Shown here: piece after piece, positions 11,341-50,500 of the stretch
How positions within the stretch are numbered: position 1 is the stretch's first letter
How the letters are laid out: each line of letters begins with the position of its first letter
From: Engraulis encrasicolus
Lineage: Eukaryota > Chordata > Actinopteri > Clupeiformes > Engraulidae
NCBI RefSeq assembly: GCF_034702125.1
Contig: NC_085869.1
Location: forward strand, 54,841,214-54,905,213
Direction: 5' to 3'
DNA: 64,000 nt
Notes under the pieces: generated by a model
Database searches by the model: none
Seen by the model: only the letters and a program-made list of their open reading frames with translations
Told to the model about the DNA's origin: nothing
Position numbers and translations under genes: made by a program

Positions 11341-13910
11341 CTAGTGCTCATCAGTGTCATCACCTTGCCGATGAGGTGGTGGGGTGGGATATTGGGAGTT
11401 GGGGGGCAGCATGAGATAACATGTCTTCATAAGAAACAAATCCAAACTGGATATTTTGTAAAGGTCACTCACTCACTCACTCATTGGATCTAACACGACA
11501 TGTGGGGGGCATTCCCTTTCAAATGTGAGTGTTCATAGCTTCACATCAGTTGCTACTAGATACTTTCTGTATTCATAGGTACTTACTGTACTACCTTTAG
11601 GGTTCCCTTTAGTGATTCCTACTTAAGGCCATCGCACATCAGTTCCAATAGCATCGCGGAGCCATGTCAAACCCGACAATTTCGGTTGTCTCCGCACACT
11701 GCAGCAAATGAGTGCAGCAGTAGGTGGATTTAGCAATGGATTCGAACAAGCGGCTCTGAAAAAATAGAGCTCAATGTAAATTAACAGCCAACGTTGGTGG
11801 ACATCGACGCCAGTGTGCGAAATGAAATCGAATGTTGACAGAGTAGAACTCTGCACTTAGTCGACACTAACCGCACGAACACAACAAAGGCGACAAGAGC
11901 GACAATGGCACCAGAGCTAATTCACTTTGTACAGACGGGCTAACAACAGAAGAGACAAATGCAATTTGGGTGACAAGAGGCGATTTGATGCTAATGAGCT
12001 ATGATGGGGTTTGGTGACAGCCATAGCACCTAATTGGAATGACGGAATGTTTGCATTCTACTTAAAACGGTCATACTATGTTGCTTTTGTCGTTGGTGCT
12101 ATGAAAACAGTTCGGCAACTCTTTGTACCTTTTGTCTCTTTTGCTGTGTTTGTGCGGTAATTTGCGGTGGCCTTTACAGTACACTAGGCCAGTAATTGGT
12201 TACATCGAGAGAGCTGGCAATCAAGATATCACTTAGTGCTATGCTCTCCAAGCTTCGAAATGCAAAGGTAAGCCTTTCAACTCAGGTATTTAGATTTAGC
12301 AGACATGTGATCTGAGTGACTGGCCTGCATTAAGTGTTGGTTTGAAGGGGCTTGCATAGTCAATGCATTCTGACACATACGCGTTCCTGTAAGGCTAGGT
12401 ATCCCCACGCTTCGGCACCATTATGTGCAGAATTGTTAATATTTGACGTGCATTACATGCATCGTCATTGAAGGAGATACCTGCCTCACCGTGCAGTTTT
12501 TAGCGTTACTCGTGTCGACTATGTTTAGTGGTCTAACACTAAGACCGCAATAAAAGTGGAACAACGGAAGGCCATAATTACAGGTGTTAATGTCACTGGC
12601 CTACATTGTGAGCAAAAAGTGAACTGTAGGCCTATTTTCAATTTTGATTTTTTTTTTTTTTTCAAAAAAGTTACTTGGGCCACAGCTTCCACGGTCTATG
12701 GTTTGCCATATGAGGTCGACAGACATTTATGGCCACCTCTTTGGCTGCCAAGAGTGGGGCCAGCCTGGCAAACTATGGCACTGATCTGACAAGAGCTGCT
12801 TTGCTGATTTGGTGGCCAACGCAGTGACACTAAGTGCACTTCCGTAGGAGTCACACTGGCTCTGTGCCTTTACCGCCTACACAGACCACCCACCAGGCAT
12901 TCCTTGCAAGCCATTGGGTGGAGAAATCCAGTAGGGGACAGTTACAATTGTACCATGTTTTCTCGACTGCATCATGATTGCTCATTGCAAAGGCTCATCT
13001 CGAAACACCTCGGAAGTCTCATTGAAGTCGTATGGTACTGTATGTGCATTGCTAGTGGAACTGGTAAAAATAAGTGTCTCCTACTGTAGGAATATTTCAC
13101 CCACACAAGGGCCCCGCTAAGGAGACAAGGGGGGGTAGGAGAATTCGGAGGGGCCCCAAGGGGCCACAATGGGCTCTTTTCACATGTGGTCAGACACCTT
13201 CAAATACCGCATATTTCAATTCACTCGAAGCACGTTTAAGTTGCATCCGGTGGCACAGACATACAGGTACATGACTGTACATATACGTATAGATGGTGCT
13301 TTTTTCTGCCTCAAAGTCGATTATCCTGCTTCGCTTCTAAACGGGACTTGTCTGATGTCATGGTGAAAAGAGCTAATTGCAAATATCTTTTTTAGAGGCC
13401 CTATCATTTGTTTTTAGCAGTAACCCTGTATGACCCACATTTATACTCATTTACAAAAAGTATGAGTGTTCTTACACAGCAGCATTTCGCAAACAAAGTC
13501 TGTGAGACATTTTCCCTTTTTGTAATAAATTGCACGGCTGTGGACTGACAATCAGGGGTCAGGAAAAAGGAGACTTACTGGCAACGAATCCACAAAAGAT
13601 ATGGAGGCTCCATTCCACAGCATTTGCTTTGTGGAGAGGAACAATGTAGGCAGTGATGGATGCTCATCTGCCAAACTTGGAGGAGTCTTACAAGGACAGG
13701 ACAAACAAATCCCTGACTAGCCGGAACATCCGATGCATACAGACAAATTATCTAGTCGGTTATAGAAAAAAAGATGGGAATGTTGTGACATCAGAGCCCA
13801 AAGAAACACACTCACGCAAAAGCAAAAAACAAAGACACACGCACACACACACACCATACATCTAATCCCACAACACCCCATATCCTAGAAGCAGCAGGTT
13901 CAATAAACAA
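11341..13910. other. No gene recognised
   Basis: I found no exon with homology and splice sites, and no clear transposon termini. A (TCAC)n patch lies at about 11466-11483. PGAP1 ends just downstream on the minus strand (stop at 14288), so the upper part may be its 3' untranslated region, but no AATAAA is close enough to fix an end. Confidence 0.5.
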
Positions 13911-14038
<128 letters not shown>

Positions 14039-14287
14039 CGGCTTACAACAAACAAGACAGGAGTACCCTGTTGATACGCCGTTGGTTAGACTGCACGGTA
14101 CTATTATGGGTCTTCTGAAGAAGTGTCTGGGGAGTCACTGGCTCCCTCTTCAGGGCGGGAGGTGTAAGTACAGCAATGCACACTGTACTGTTCTGTACTG
14201 TTAAGGCTGCCATGGATGGGTTTTTTCTATTAGAATACCTGCATAATGAGTTAAGTTTTGGACCGTGGACGGTCAGGAGCTGTGGTG

Positions 14288-36428
<22,141 letters not shown>

Positions 36429-36640
36429 GTTTTCTATATTTGTGTTACAATGCTGTAAAAATATGCAGCCTATTTCACGTCTCCATTTCCCGTTCAAAGA
36501 CCCACACACCGTCTGCCTTTTACAAGTCCCAACCTATGGGGGGCGTTTCAAGGAAGCCCTCGGAGTGTCGTCATCGACACTGACATAATAACAAGCCAAT
36601 AGAAACCCGTGTGTAAGAATATACACCAATAAAAATAGGG
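36429..36640 (-). promoter_or_regulatory. Probable PGAP1 promoter region
   Basis: This is the sequence immediately upstream of the PGAP1 start codon. It is richer in CpG than its surroundings and contains two CCAAT pentamers on the plus strand (36596-36600 and 36626-36630, read as ATTGG on the coding strand). No TATA box is evident. The start site is not determined. Confidence 0.4.
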
Positions 36641-38128
36641 AACCATCAAAGTTGGCCTGTCGGTTTTTAAAGAGACAGTCTTACTCTGGACACAAGAGGG
36701 CCTGCAAAGACAACAAAGTTTTGCTTATAAAAAAAAAAAGATTTGAAGAAAGAACAGTAGTTGACAAACGAAGAACCTGAGCCACAAAAAGACTTGAAAT
36801 GTATTTTAATATATTTTCAGAGGTTTGATTCATTACAAAGAAAGACCAAAGTTCAGCTGTTAACCTGCCAGACACAACTCTCAGGTGCTGCACCGGCCTG
36901 TGTGGTACTGTGTGGTACAATCACATAAAATCAGTGTTGTGAACATACACATAACACATTTGCGGAAGAAAATACAATAAGGCTAGTTATCCAAAAGTAA
37001 ATGTAAGGTTTTCGTTTCACTCTGTATAAATGTCATACATATGGCCAGTACTTTCCAAGGCATTCCCGAAAAGTATAAATGGACTTGTTTGAAAATGACT
37101 AGCTGACTTACAGTAATGCATTCTGAATTTCAAACAGTGCATTTGTCTGTCTGTCTGTAGAGTGCCACATGTAGACAATGTCGCCCGAGAGTCAGTGTAT
37201 ATACAGTAGTCACTGTAGAGTCAGTGGGTATAGTAAACTTTACTAAAGTATAGTAAAGACTGGACAAGATTGTTCAAAAACTTCAGTATTTACAGTCCCT
37301 CCCGAATGCATTACTTGCAGCCAGCCATCATCCAGTCGTTCAACATCAAACAAACCTGTCATCTGATTGATTGACTAGCATTTGAAGGTGGAAAACATAT
37401 AAATTAAATGTTGATATTATGCAGGGAATGGAACATCAGCAAACACCTCCAATACCATAATCCACATCAGGGTACTGTCCTAAGAACAAGGTTAAGCGAT
37501 AAACCTGGCTAAATAAATGAACCTACAGGAAGTGGTAAACGTGCTAGTAGATGGCCCAGGTGTCATTTAGCTAAGAAAGTGAAGACTCCAGGCTCTTCTA
37601 TTACATGTAGATGATTTACCGCTACCTCAAGGTTAATTCAGCTTGGTTTACAACTAGGTCAGGTTCTTGGAATACCGTACTCCCCTGATTCGAAAGTCTT
37701 GTTCATTTAAAAAACAAAAAAACGCCAAGCTGCCTAAGACTAGCAATTAACTGGTATACCTCCAAAGATGTTCTACGTGTTTGTTTGCCTTCCATGACAG
37801 TTTTTACCCTTCCTGTTGAGTCTTGAATTAACCACTTAACCAGTCACACACTAGTCCAGTAACAAAGGCAACATTTTCTGTGTGCTTGGCTGCTTGGCAA
37901 AATAATCCCTTGCAGCCCCTCAAAGGAGAGACATGGTTATTGGTTATCTTGGGTTTTCTGCTAGGCTTGTACATCTTGAAGCTCTTCAGACAGGCGATGC
38001 TCGAGGAACTGACCTTGACTTTAAGGCCGTTTCACACTAAACTTCCTCAAAGTGCAAATTATAATAAAAAAATGAAAGAAGAAGAGATATTTGCAAACTC
38101 ATGTCCACATTGTAGCCTGAAAGTCAAA
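36641..38128. other. Spacer between PGAP1 start and MAIP1 end
   Basis: No coding exon is seen. The part next to MAIP1 is presumably its 3' untranslated region, but no strong AATAAA on the minus strand marks an end. A fragment of the hairpin family of 21059-21178 is at about 37584-37625. Confidence 0.5.
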
Positions 38129-42455
<4,327 letters not shown>

Positions 42456-42822
42456 TTACTTCTTCAAGGCTGCGGTCCTGCGTACGAATTGTCCCGACTA
42501 GAAACTACGTTAGTAAAGTATAATGTTCCTCCTCATCTATGGTTTATAAATCAACATTTCCACTGCTATTTCTGCAAATGTGTGGTTAAATATAGAGTTA
42601 ATAGTAAACTGATTTAATAATTCAATTATTTCACCCATTTAAAGTATTTTCTAGACACGTTGTTTGTTTTCCAAACCTGTCAAACACAGACGTTGTTTCC
42701 TGGGGATAACAATATGGTGGGACCAGTACAGAAGATGGGGAAATGCAATGTTTTTAATTTCTCTTGTCAAAATGTGAGAAACCAAACCATGTTGCATGTA
42801 CATCTTTACAAAAAAACTTAAA
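42456..42822. promoter_or_regulatory. Presumed bidirectional promoter of MAIP1 and TYW5
   Basis: The two start codons are 367 bp apart on opposite strands, so both transcripts must start within or very near this interval. No TATA box stands out. The arrangement suggests co-expression of a mitochondrial protein factor and a tRNA-modifying enzyme. Confidence 0.7.
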
Positions 42823-44959
42823 ATGGAAAACCAGAATAGGATACCTGTGCCAGTATATACGGCAGTGGACAAAGATGTCTTCACCCAAAAGATTTATCCT
42901 CTGGTGAGAAATAGTAAACATTTAGTTGCTACAACACTCCAAAGTAGCCTAGGCTACAGCTGAAGAACTTCTTGCATTGTCTCATGTCTTGTTTTTTCCT
43001 CTTTATTTTTAAGCGACACCCAGCCGTTCTAAAAGGTGTATCTCTAGGACCATGCTTGGAAAAATGGTCTGTGGATTATCTTTGTGAAAAAGGTTGTGAG
43101 AAAGAGGTCAAGATTCATGTCTCATCAGTGCCACAAATGGACTTCCTCCATAAAAACTTCTTATACAGGTGATATTTGAAGACTCTCACTGTGTAATGAC
43201 GATTTATAACTTAAAGTTTGATCAAGTATTTGCTTCACAATCCCAGTGGAAGTGTCATAATGTGCAAATCTCTGTTTAGGACACTGAAGTTTGGTCAGTT
43301 TGTTCGAAGAGCATCAGAGGCCAAGCATTCAGAATTCTTTATCAGTGAGGTGAATATGAAATATCGCACACAGTTGAATGAATTATAATTTATAGTATTA
43401 CACACAAATGTAATAAATGCATGTACTACATTTGTGTTTGTTTTAACAGAATGAGAGTTACTACCTGCGTTCACTTGGAGAGGATGCTCGCAAGGTAATC
43501 ACAGTTGGATTATTTGCCCAATTGACAAATAAGGTCAAATTTGATTGTTTGAATCATAAAATATACCTGGATATGCTTTGCCTCTTTGAACATTTAACTG
43601 TAGGAGCCTGCAGACCTCAGAAAACAATTTCCTGAGTTAGCAGAGGACTTTCACATACCTCCATTTTTTGAGCCGGAGAAGTTTTTCTCAAGTGTGTTTC
43701 GAATCAGCTCTTGCGGACTGCAACTCTGGACACACTACGATGTAAGACTTGTAGGCCTTACATTTATTTGAAGTCACTATGCCATTTAGTCATGGATTTA
43801 TTGATAAACAGACATGAAGTGTAACGAAAATGTGCAGAAAATGTACAGGACTGGACATGTAATGTGTTTGATGGAGTGAATCCCCCTGAACAGATGACAA
43901 TCCTTAGAACTCTTGACATTTGAACACATTTGCAGAGCCTCAAAAGGCCTCATTTCCAACATTCCCAGTGCTCTCTCTCCATTTCTCCACTTATGCACCT
44001 CTTACCAGGTGATGGACAACCTCTTGGCCCAGGTGACAGGCAGGAAGCGTGTTGTCCTATACAGCCCTCAAGATGCTGAATATCTCTATCTGTCAGGTAA
44101 GCACTTTTATTGCATTTTCAAAACACAGTTACAACTTTGACGTATATAATTGCATGTCTGTTAAAGATTCAGTGTGGTCAAAACCTTTCTGAAATGGCCA
44201 TATATTTAAAGCTCCTCCCTGTATAGTTTAGTACACTGGATGGAAATGTACTGTGCAAATGATATTGTGCACTTTAGAAAGTACTGAAGTGTTTTACTTG
44301 TCAAAGGGGACAAGTCGGAGGTGCTGGACATTGACACCCCAGATGTTGAGAGATATCCTGAGTTTGTGAAGGCGCAGCGGTTCGAGTGCATTCTGGAGCC
44401 AGGAGACCTACTGTTCATCCCAGGTTAGTGCAAAGCAGAGAGCTAAGCATTACTGTTAACAAAGGATTTGAATGTTTACACACCGATGCAATGTGACTTG
44501 TTACATATACGTAAGAACATTCACAGTTAACTTACTTGTAACCATACAGTTAATTACATTGTTCTACTATTGTTATTGCTGCTACTGTACCCTGCACCCA
44601 TTTAACTGTAATTCTTTGCCTCGTAAAAGACAATGAACTTCATTTCGACTTTCACTACAGCGCTGTGGTTTCACAACACCCTGGCTCTTCAGTTCGGCGT
44701 GGGGGTGAATGTGTTCTGGCGCCACCTACCAGAGAACAGCTATGACAAGAAGGACCCCTACGGGAACAAGGACCCTGTGGCAGTCGCGAGGGCCCTCCAG
44801 GCCTTGGACAGAGCACTGGGGATCCTGGACGAGCTGCCGGCTGACTACAGGGACTTCTATGCCCGCAGGATGGTATTGCGTGTCCGAAGCAGGGCTTATT
44901 CCACTCCGCCACAGTCTGAAGGAGCCGGAGCGGACAGGGGAGAGTCTGTAGAACACTGA
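42823..44959 (+). CDS. TYW5: tRNA(Phe) 7-(3-amino-3-carboxypropyl)wyosine hydroxylase, 8 exons
   Basis: TYW5 is a JmjC-type Fe(II)/2-oxoglutarate dioxygenase that hydroxylates the wybutosine precursor at position 37 of tRNA(Phe). Exons: 42823-42903, 43014-43168, 43280-43349, 43450-43494, 43604-43741, 44009-44096, 44307-44423, 44661-44959. All introns are GT-AG and phases match, giving 330 residues (human 315). The iron ligands are visible: H161-x-D163 in LQLWTHYD at the end of exon 5, and H236 in ALWFHN at the start of exon 8. Other conserved stretches are [44 protein letters not shown] and [11 protein letters not shown]. The tail after YSTPPQ is longer than in human and looks disordered. Confidence 0.95.
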
Positions 44960-45574
44960 CAACTACATTGAGACAACACTGGGATCTCGTTTAATCTATG
45001 GCTGGACATGAAATGGACTCATCACAGCAGGACAGTGGTAGCACCTTGAAAAGATAGGTAATGGTGACTATTACTGGCCTATTCTACTCGGCCACAGTCA
45101 GACGGAACTGGGGAAGACTGCAGAGAGATTGTAGGACACCTACAACTACTGTAAGACACCATTAAGACCTTGGTTTTTTTTTACTGTGCTGATGGACTCG
45201 CAGGACTGAAGGCATCTGAACCTGGGCTTACTCCACACTACACATCAGAAGTGACAGGGAAGAGCTGCACAGACATGATAAAAGAAAAAAAGTGAGACGA
45301 CTTTGTACATTGTACATGTAATGGACACAACATAACAGGACAATGGCCATCTGCTGACATTTTTTGGAATTGACATTAATACTGGACTACATCTTTGCCC
45401 TAAGAGGTAGCGTGTTTTATTGCTATGGCCTTATTGAAGTATGAAGAAACACCCTCTTCTGTTGTTAAGAAAAAATGTTAAGAATACATTGCCACAAGAT
45501 GTAGCACGCTTAATACATGCTGCAGTAATGAAATTCACCAGCACACAATGTTGGTGATTCATCAGGCAAGACAT

Positions 45575-45580
45575 TTTATT
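45575..45580 (-). terminator. Candidate polyadenylation signal for the short LRRFIP1 transcript
   Basis: TTTATT on the plus strand is AATAAA on the minus strand, about 2 kb beyond the short-form stop codon at 47537. It would give a 2-kb 3' untranslated region that includes the hairpin and CA tract. Confidence 0.35.
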
Positions 45581-46460
45581 GCACAAAAATACAATTCAGT
45601 AGGTTTCCTTCAACCATTTTTAAAGCTTTGTAAACAAGGTGGAGCAGCCTCTCAGTGAATGGTATTATTAGTTATAACTCTCTTGCTCAGCGAAGGCTAT
45701 CGAGTGTCACTAAATATGTCCGTTAACCTGATAAATACAATCTAGCCTTGAAGCTGAATGTTTTAGCGTTGCCAGTATGTCAGCGCACACTGTAACAGAC
45801 CCGTGCCAGTCAGTTGTATGAAAGCTACCTAGTGGAGAAAATGGTGGAAAGTCTAGTGTCAAAAAAACATTTCCTTACCACACGCCTTCAACACCCAGTA
45901 ATGTCAGGGAATAAGCACACAAGCTTTCTTGCTACTCCATAGTGTATTTGCAGACATTTCCGTCAAAGGCCCTTTTTGCACATGTAATTTTACATAAACA
46001 TGTCAGAAACATATGAGTGTTTATTGCATTCATCTTGAGATTGCAAGATAGTGTTTACTGTAAATGTACTGCTGCTGCATAGCTCTAGGAAGAGGTGGGG
46101 ATACAAATTGTGCTGGCTCTTTACCAGGCTCTTCACTCAGAAAATAAACCAAACAAATGAGCATAAAGCTCTGGAAAATATGTCTCTCAATATCAACACA
46201 AAAAACAGCAGGTACATTCAGGAGAAGTCTTCCTTCTTACAAGTGTTTAAAACTATATCTAAGTGTGAAACGGGCAAAGTGAAGCACCTTGGCTTGATGC
46301 GCAAAAAATCGAAAGCTGGTGAAGATGCAGATTTTTTTTTTCCTGATTGTGCAGCATGACATGTAATGTGACAGAAAGGTGTCAGTGTTTCTGTGTACAC
46401 TGAAATAATGCAATTGTCAATTGAACACATCCACAAGCTTACTTCACTCTCAACACCTTG

Positions 46461-46559
46461 GTCGCAAACACACACACACATACACACAAACCGCATAAGA
46501 AAGTCCACAGACACACACATACACATACACATACACGCGCGCGCACGCGCACACACACA

Positions 46560-46604
<45 letters not shown>
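46461..46604. repeat. (CA)n microsatellite with CG-rich interruption
   Basis: CA and CACATA units with an alternating CG patch near 46536-46548. It would lie in the LRRFIP1 3' untranslated region if that extends to 45.6 kb. Confidence 0.9.
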
Positions 46605-46606
<2 letters not shown>

Positions 46607-46670
46607 CCATTCTTTCCACCCAAGAGAAAAAAATAATACACACACTTTGGCTTCACACCTTAATGACACA

Positions 46671-46912
46671 GATGGGTCAAAGACATGCAAAATGAAATTG
46701 TCATTCAGTGTACGGATAGCTTCTGCTGACTGTAATTGTTAAAAAAAACATGATTTTTAAATTGTTTCAAGTGAATGGATGTCAGCCGAGGCTTTCATGA
46801 ATTCCTGGGGAAAAATAAATAAATAAAAACAGTCATGTTTTTTACAGTTACAGTCAGCAGAAGTTATCCGTCACACTGAATGACAATTTCATTTTGCACG
46901 TCTTTGACCCAG
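46671..46912. repeat. Long imperfect hairpin, ~82-bp stem
   Basis: 46671-46753 and 46832-46912 are inverted copies with only a few mismatches; both contain TGAAATTGTCATTCAGTGT and TTCTGCTGACTGTAA or their complements. The loop is about 78 nt and includes (AAAT)n. It may be a solo MITE. In transcripts of either strand it would form a stable duplex. Confidence 0.8.
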
Positions 46913-47536
46913 ATGCAGTCTTTGTGCTTAGGCATAGACACATGAGCGGGAAACAACGATGGTAACATTAAAAAGACACCTGTACATGAATCGTAAAGCT
47001 GTTGTCAAGATGTCTTTAGATTGTTAGGTTTGTTCAGACTATGATCATTTTGTCGTAAGTCAGGAACCCACATGAAAAAAAAATCCCAAACCTGATATTC
47101 CTATTACCTTCATCGAATATGTGTTGAGTAGTATAGAAATCTTTAACCAGGCAACTGCAATAGCGCATCACTACAATAAGAGCATTGTATTACCCATGGT
47201 GGAGCTTTTTGCTGAAGGGTGAAACCAGCATCCATATAAGAGTTTATCTCTCAATAAGTCCTGTATGTGGTTTCAGAAAATCCAGGAGGAAGGGCATAAA
47301 AACAAAAACAGGCAAAACATGGCACTTTAGCGTTCTGTGATAATGAGTGCACTTCCGCATAGTGAAACATCAACAGAGATTTGAGTCTTCTTCGTGGACA
47401 GAGAGGCAGAGAGCAAAGAGCTGAGCAATGAGCCTTCCAGCGAAACCACCCGCAACAGCAGAGCAACACAGGGGCGATGTTCAGCATTTACTGTAGCAAG
47501 ACAGGACATGACATGGCATCACTTCCTGTCCTGGCA

Positions 47537-50500
47537 TCACTGTGGGCTTGTGGCGTTCCCACGCCCAGCCTTTATCTTCTCCAACCTCTTGTTCAGGAGG
47601 CTGTGGCTGGCCTCCAGTTCATCCACCTTGTCTAACGCCGAGCGAAGCTGTCAAAGAAAAGGACAGAGAGGACGGGCAGCTAGTGAGGGACATGTTCTGG
47701 AAGTTCTTACTGTGACTCACAAATGGGGAGCTGCATTACATAACTGTGTTGCTTCACTTTACTTCACAGACCACTTTTATCCAAAGCAACTTAATAGGGG
47801 GCTTACTGTAATAAACCCTGCAAATACTCTGTGTGGTAGAGTAGAAGTGAAATGGACATATATTGTTCATACTATCACATGATATAATATATATGATAAT
47901 ATCACATGATATTTTTTCACTGTACTGCAGAAGTGTACATAAAGTAAAAAGAAACTTGCAGAAGGAGAAAACTTTGTTGGGAAATACCAAATAAATATGT
48001 CCATTTCTTCTTTTGTTAACAGAATAAATATTTTACATCATCACTGAAGGTGAAGGTGAAGTGGAGGTGCCCACAAATATTGTTTTGCAAAGTTACAACT
48101 TTGTGGATCAGGGATAGACAGATCATCTGTTTGCAATTCAATTAAAGACCATTACCCGAGCAGACAAAAACACAGGCCTATGTAGACTTGCTCTCTGGCA
48201 CCTGGAATGGTGGACTACAGAGTGAGGAAGTTGTGCTATGCATATTTAATACCTCTCTCTGGAGCTTTCGCTTTTCAGCCTTTAATTCATCTTCTATTTT
48301 CTCAGCATTTTCCGATGCAGACTTGTACCGTGTCACCTGACCTTCCAAGCGGGAGACCTGTCCAGTGGAGAAAAGCACTTTCAAGATATATTATCTGTGT
48401 AAACAGCACTTTGTGAGCAAATATTACTGTTTATATATATATATATATATATATAAATGTGATCAAATGATTAGTTGTATGCAATATAATTGCAGGCATC
48501 ATTTGATGAAATAATAGGTTTCCCAGTATAAGGACAGAGTAGTGATCAGAGATGGTAGATAAACAGCACTTACGTTTTGTTCAAGAGCAGTACATTCTTG
48601 TTCTGACTTTACCAGCTTGAATTTGAGTTCACTCATGAGCCTATTGGCATCTCCTAAAACAACATGACAATAACATACAGATTCAAATGCAAACATTTGC
48701 CTTGCATTTTTTGACGGAAGACATACACTTGTATGAGAAGAAAATGGATGATCTTGCCCTTACTTTGCACTTCAGCAAGATTTTCACCCCCATTCTCCAA
48801 AAGGTCTCCCTCTGGACTGGACCCGATGTCTGATCCATTTTTTAGTTTTCGCTGATCCAGTTGGGTTTTCAGGTTTTTCACCTGGAATGACAGACAAATG
48901 TCTTACAGGCACTGTTGTATAGGCAGATGTTCAATGCCATGCCAAGGCCCCCCATATACCGGTATATTGCAGCAAAGGCCACCCATTGTGTGGGTCGTGC
49001 CACACTTTTGTCCTGCGCATCCCCTCTCAAACATACAAATCAATAATTTATTCCAAGGAAAGGTATAAAATCAGCTTATTTCCAGAATGGTACATTATTG
49101 CTTTAAAGGGACACTGTGTGAGATTTTTAGTTGTTTATTTCCAGAATTCATGCTGCCCATTCACTAATGTTACCTTTTTCATGAATACTTACCACCACCA
49201 TTAAATTAAAGTATTCATTATGACTGGAAAAATTGCACTTTTCATACATGAAAAGGGGGATCTTCTCCATGGTCCGCCATTTTGAATTTCCAAAAATAGC
49301 CATTTTTTAGCTGCAAAAATGACTGAACTTGGACCATACTAGAAAATATTTGTTTATTACTTAGTAAACTTTCATGTAAAGATCAAATTTGGCAATAGGC
49401 AGCCCAGTTTCAATGTGCAGCATAGTTGCAGTACCTTTTTTGACCATTTCCTGCACAGTGTCCCTTTAAAGTAGAAAAAAATATGCTCTCAATGTTGGTT
49501 GGTAGTGGTTTAATAAATGGTGGTGGTGGTTTAATAAATAGATATGCATATGCATTGACAGTGTGACATGTATCTGCAAATTGGGTCACTGTTATGTTTC
49601 CCACCTGCTCAATTAGGTTTTCCCTTTCGTCCACCAGTTTTCTCAAACGGATCTCTGGAAAAAAAAAAGATTAGTGTGCATCAGAGGACACCCAGAAAAC
49701 AGGCTGTAATACCTTTAAAATAGTCAACAATGAATCATCAAGGATATTCAAAACATACTACAGAGAACAGCCAATAATTAAAAAAAAAAATCTTATGTGA
49801 GTCAAGATACATGAAAAATCTTTTTGTATACTGTTATGACATTACGTTGAATATATTAAAGTATGTCTTTTCACATATCGGTAAGAAACACAAACACTAC
49901 TTAAACACAAGGACAAAATAGACACAGATGAGAATGCAGAAATGGTGTTCACATACCAGGATGGGGGAAGCCAGAGACACGGAATGGGGGAGAGTTTGGG
50001 CCACAACATGCAAATAGGACTACGTTTGGTAACACTTAACGTGACGCCAGCGTCATGCGAATGACATGAAAGTGTCATAATAGTGTCAAAACATTGTCAT
50101 GACACAGTCATGAACGAGTCAAACATTGTCATTAACGTTTACAATGTTGTGAAAAGTTATAATGTTTATGACATGTCCATGTGTCACGACACTGTAATGA
50201 CACCGTGATGTCATACTACGTATAACGCCAGCGTCAAGTCGGGTCTTACTATGTTTGTTTAGTGAGGAGAGGGGTGGGTAGCAGGTTGTGAGGCCGGGGA
50301 TAGTAGTGATGGGGAGCTCTACATGCAAGTTCCACAGTATTGTCATGGAAACACAGACATGCTTATCTGAGGATGCATTCATCAGTTGGCACAGGTACAG
50401 TAGATGGAAATGGATTGTGTGATAGAGTAACTGTTGAACTTAACTGTAGACTAGCATTAAAAATGTGTCTTGGTGTGTTCTGTATATGCACTGTTTTCTT

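Larger units (their letters stand above)
44960..47536. other. Convergent 3' region of TYW5 and LRRFIP1
   Basis: No coding exon lies here. The two genes point toward each other, so this should hold both 3' untranslated regions. I see no canonical AATAAA on the plus strand in the first kilobase after TYW5. It contains a CA microsatellite (46461-46604) and the long hairpin at 46671-46912. Confidence 0.6.
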
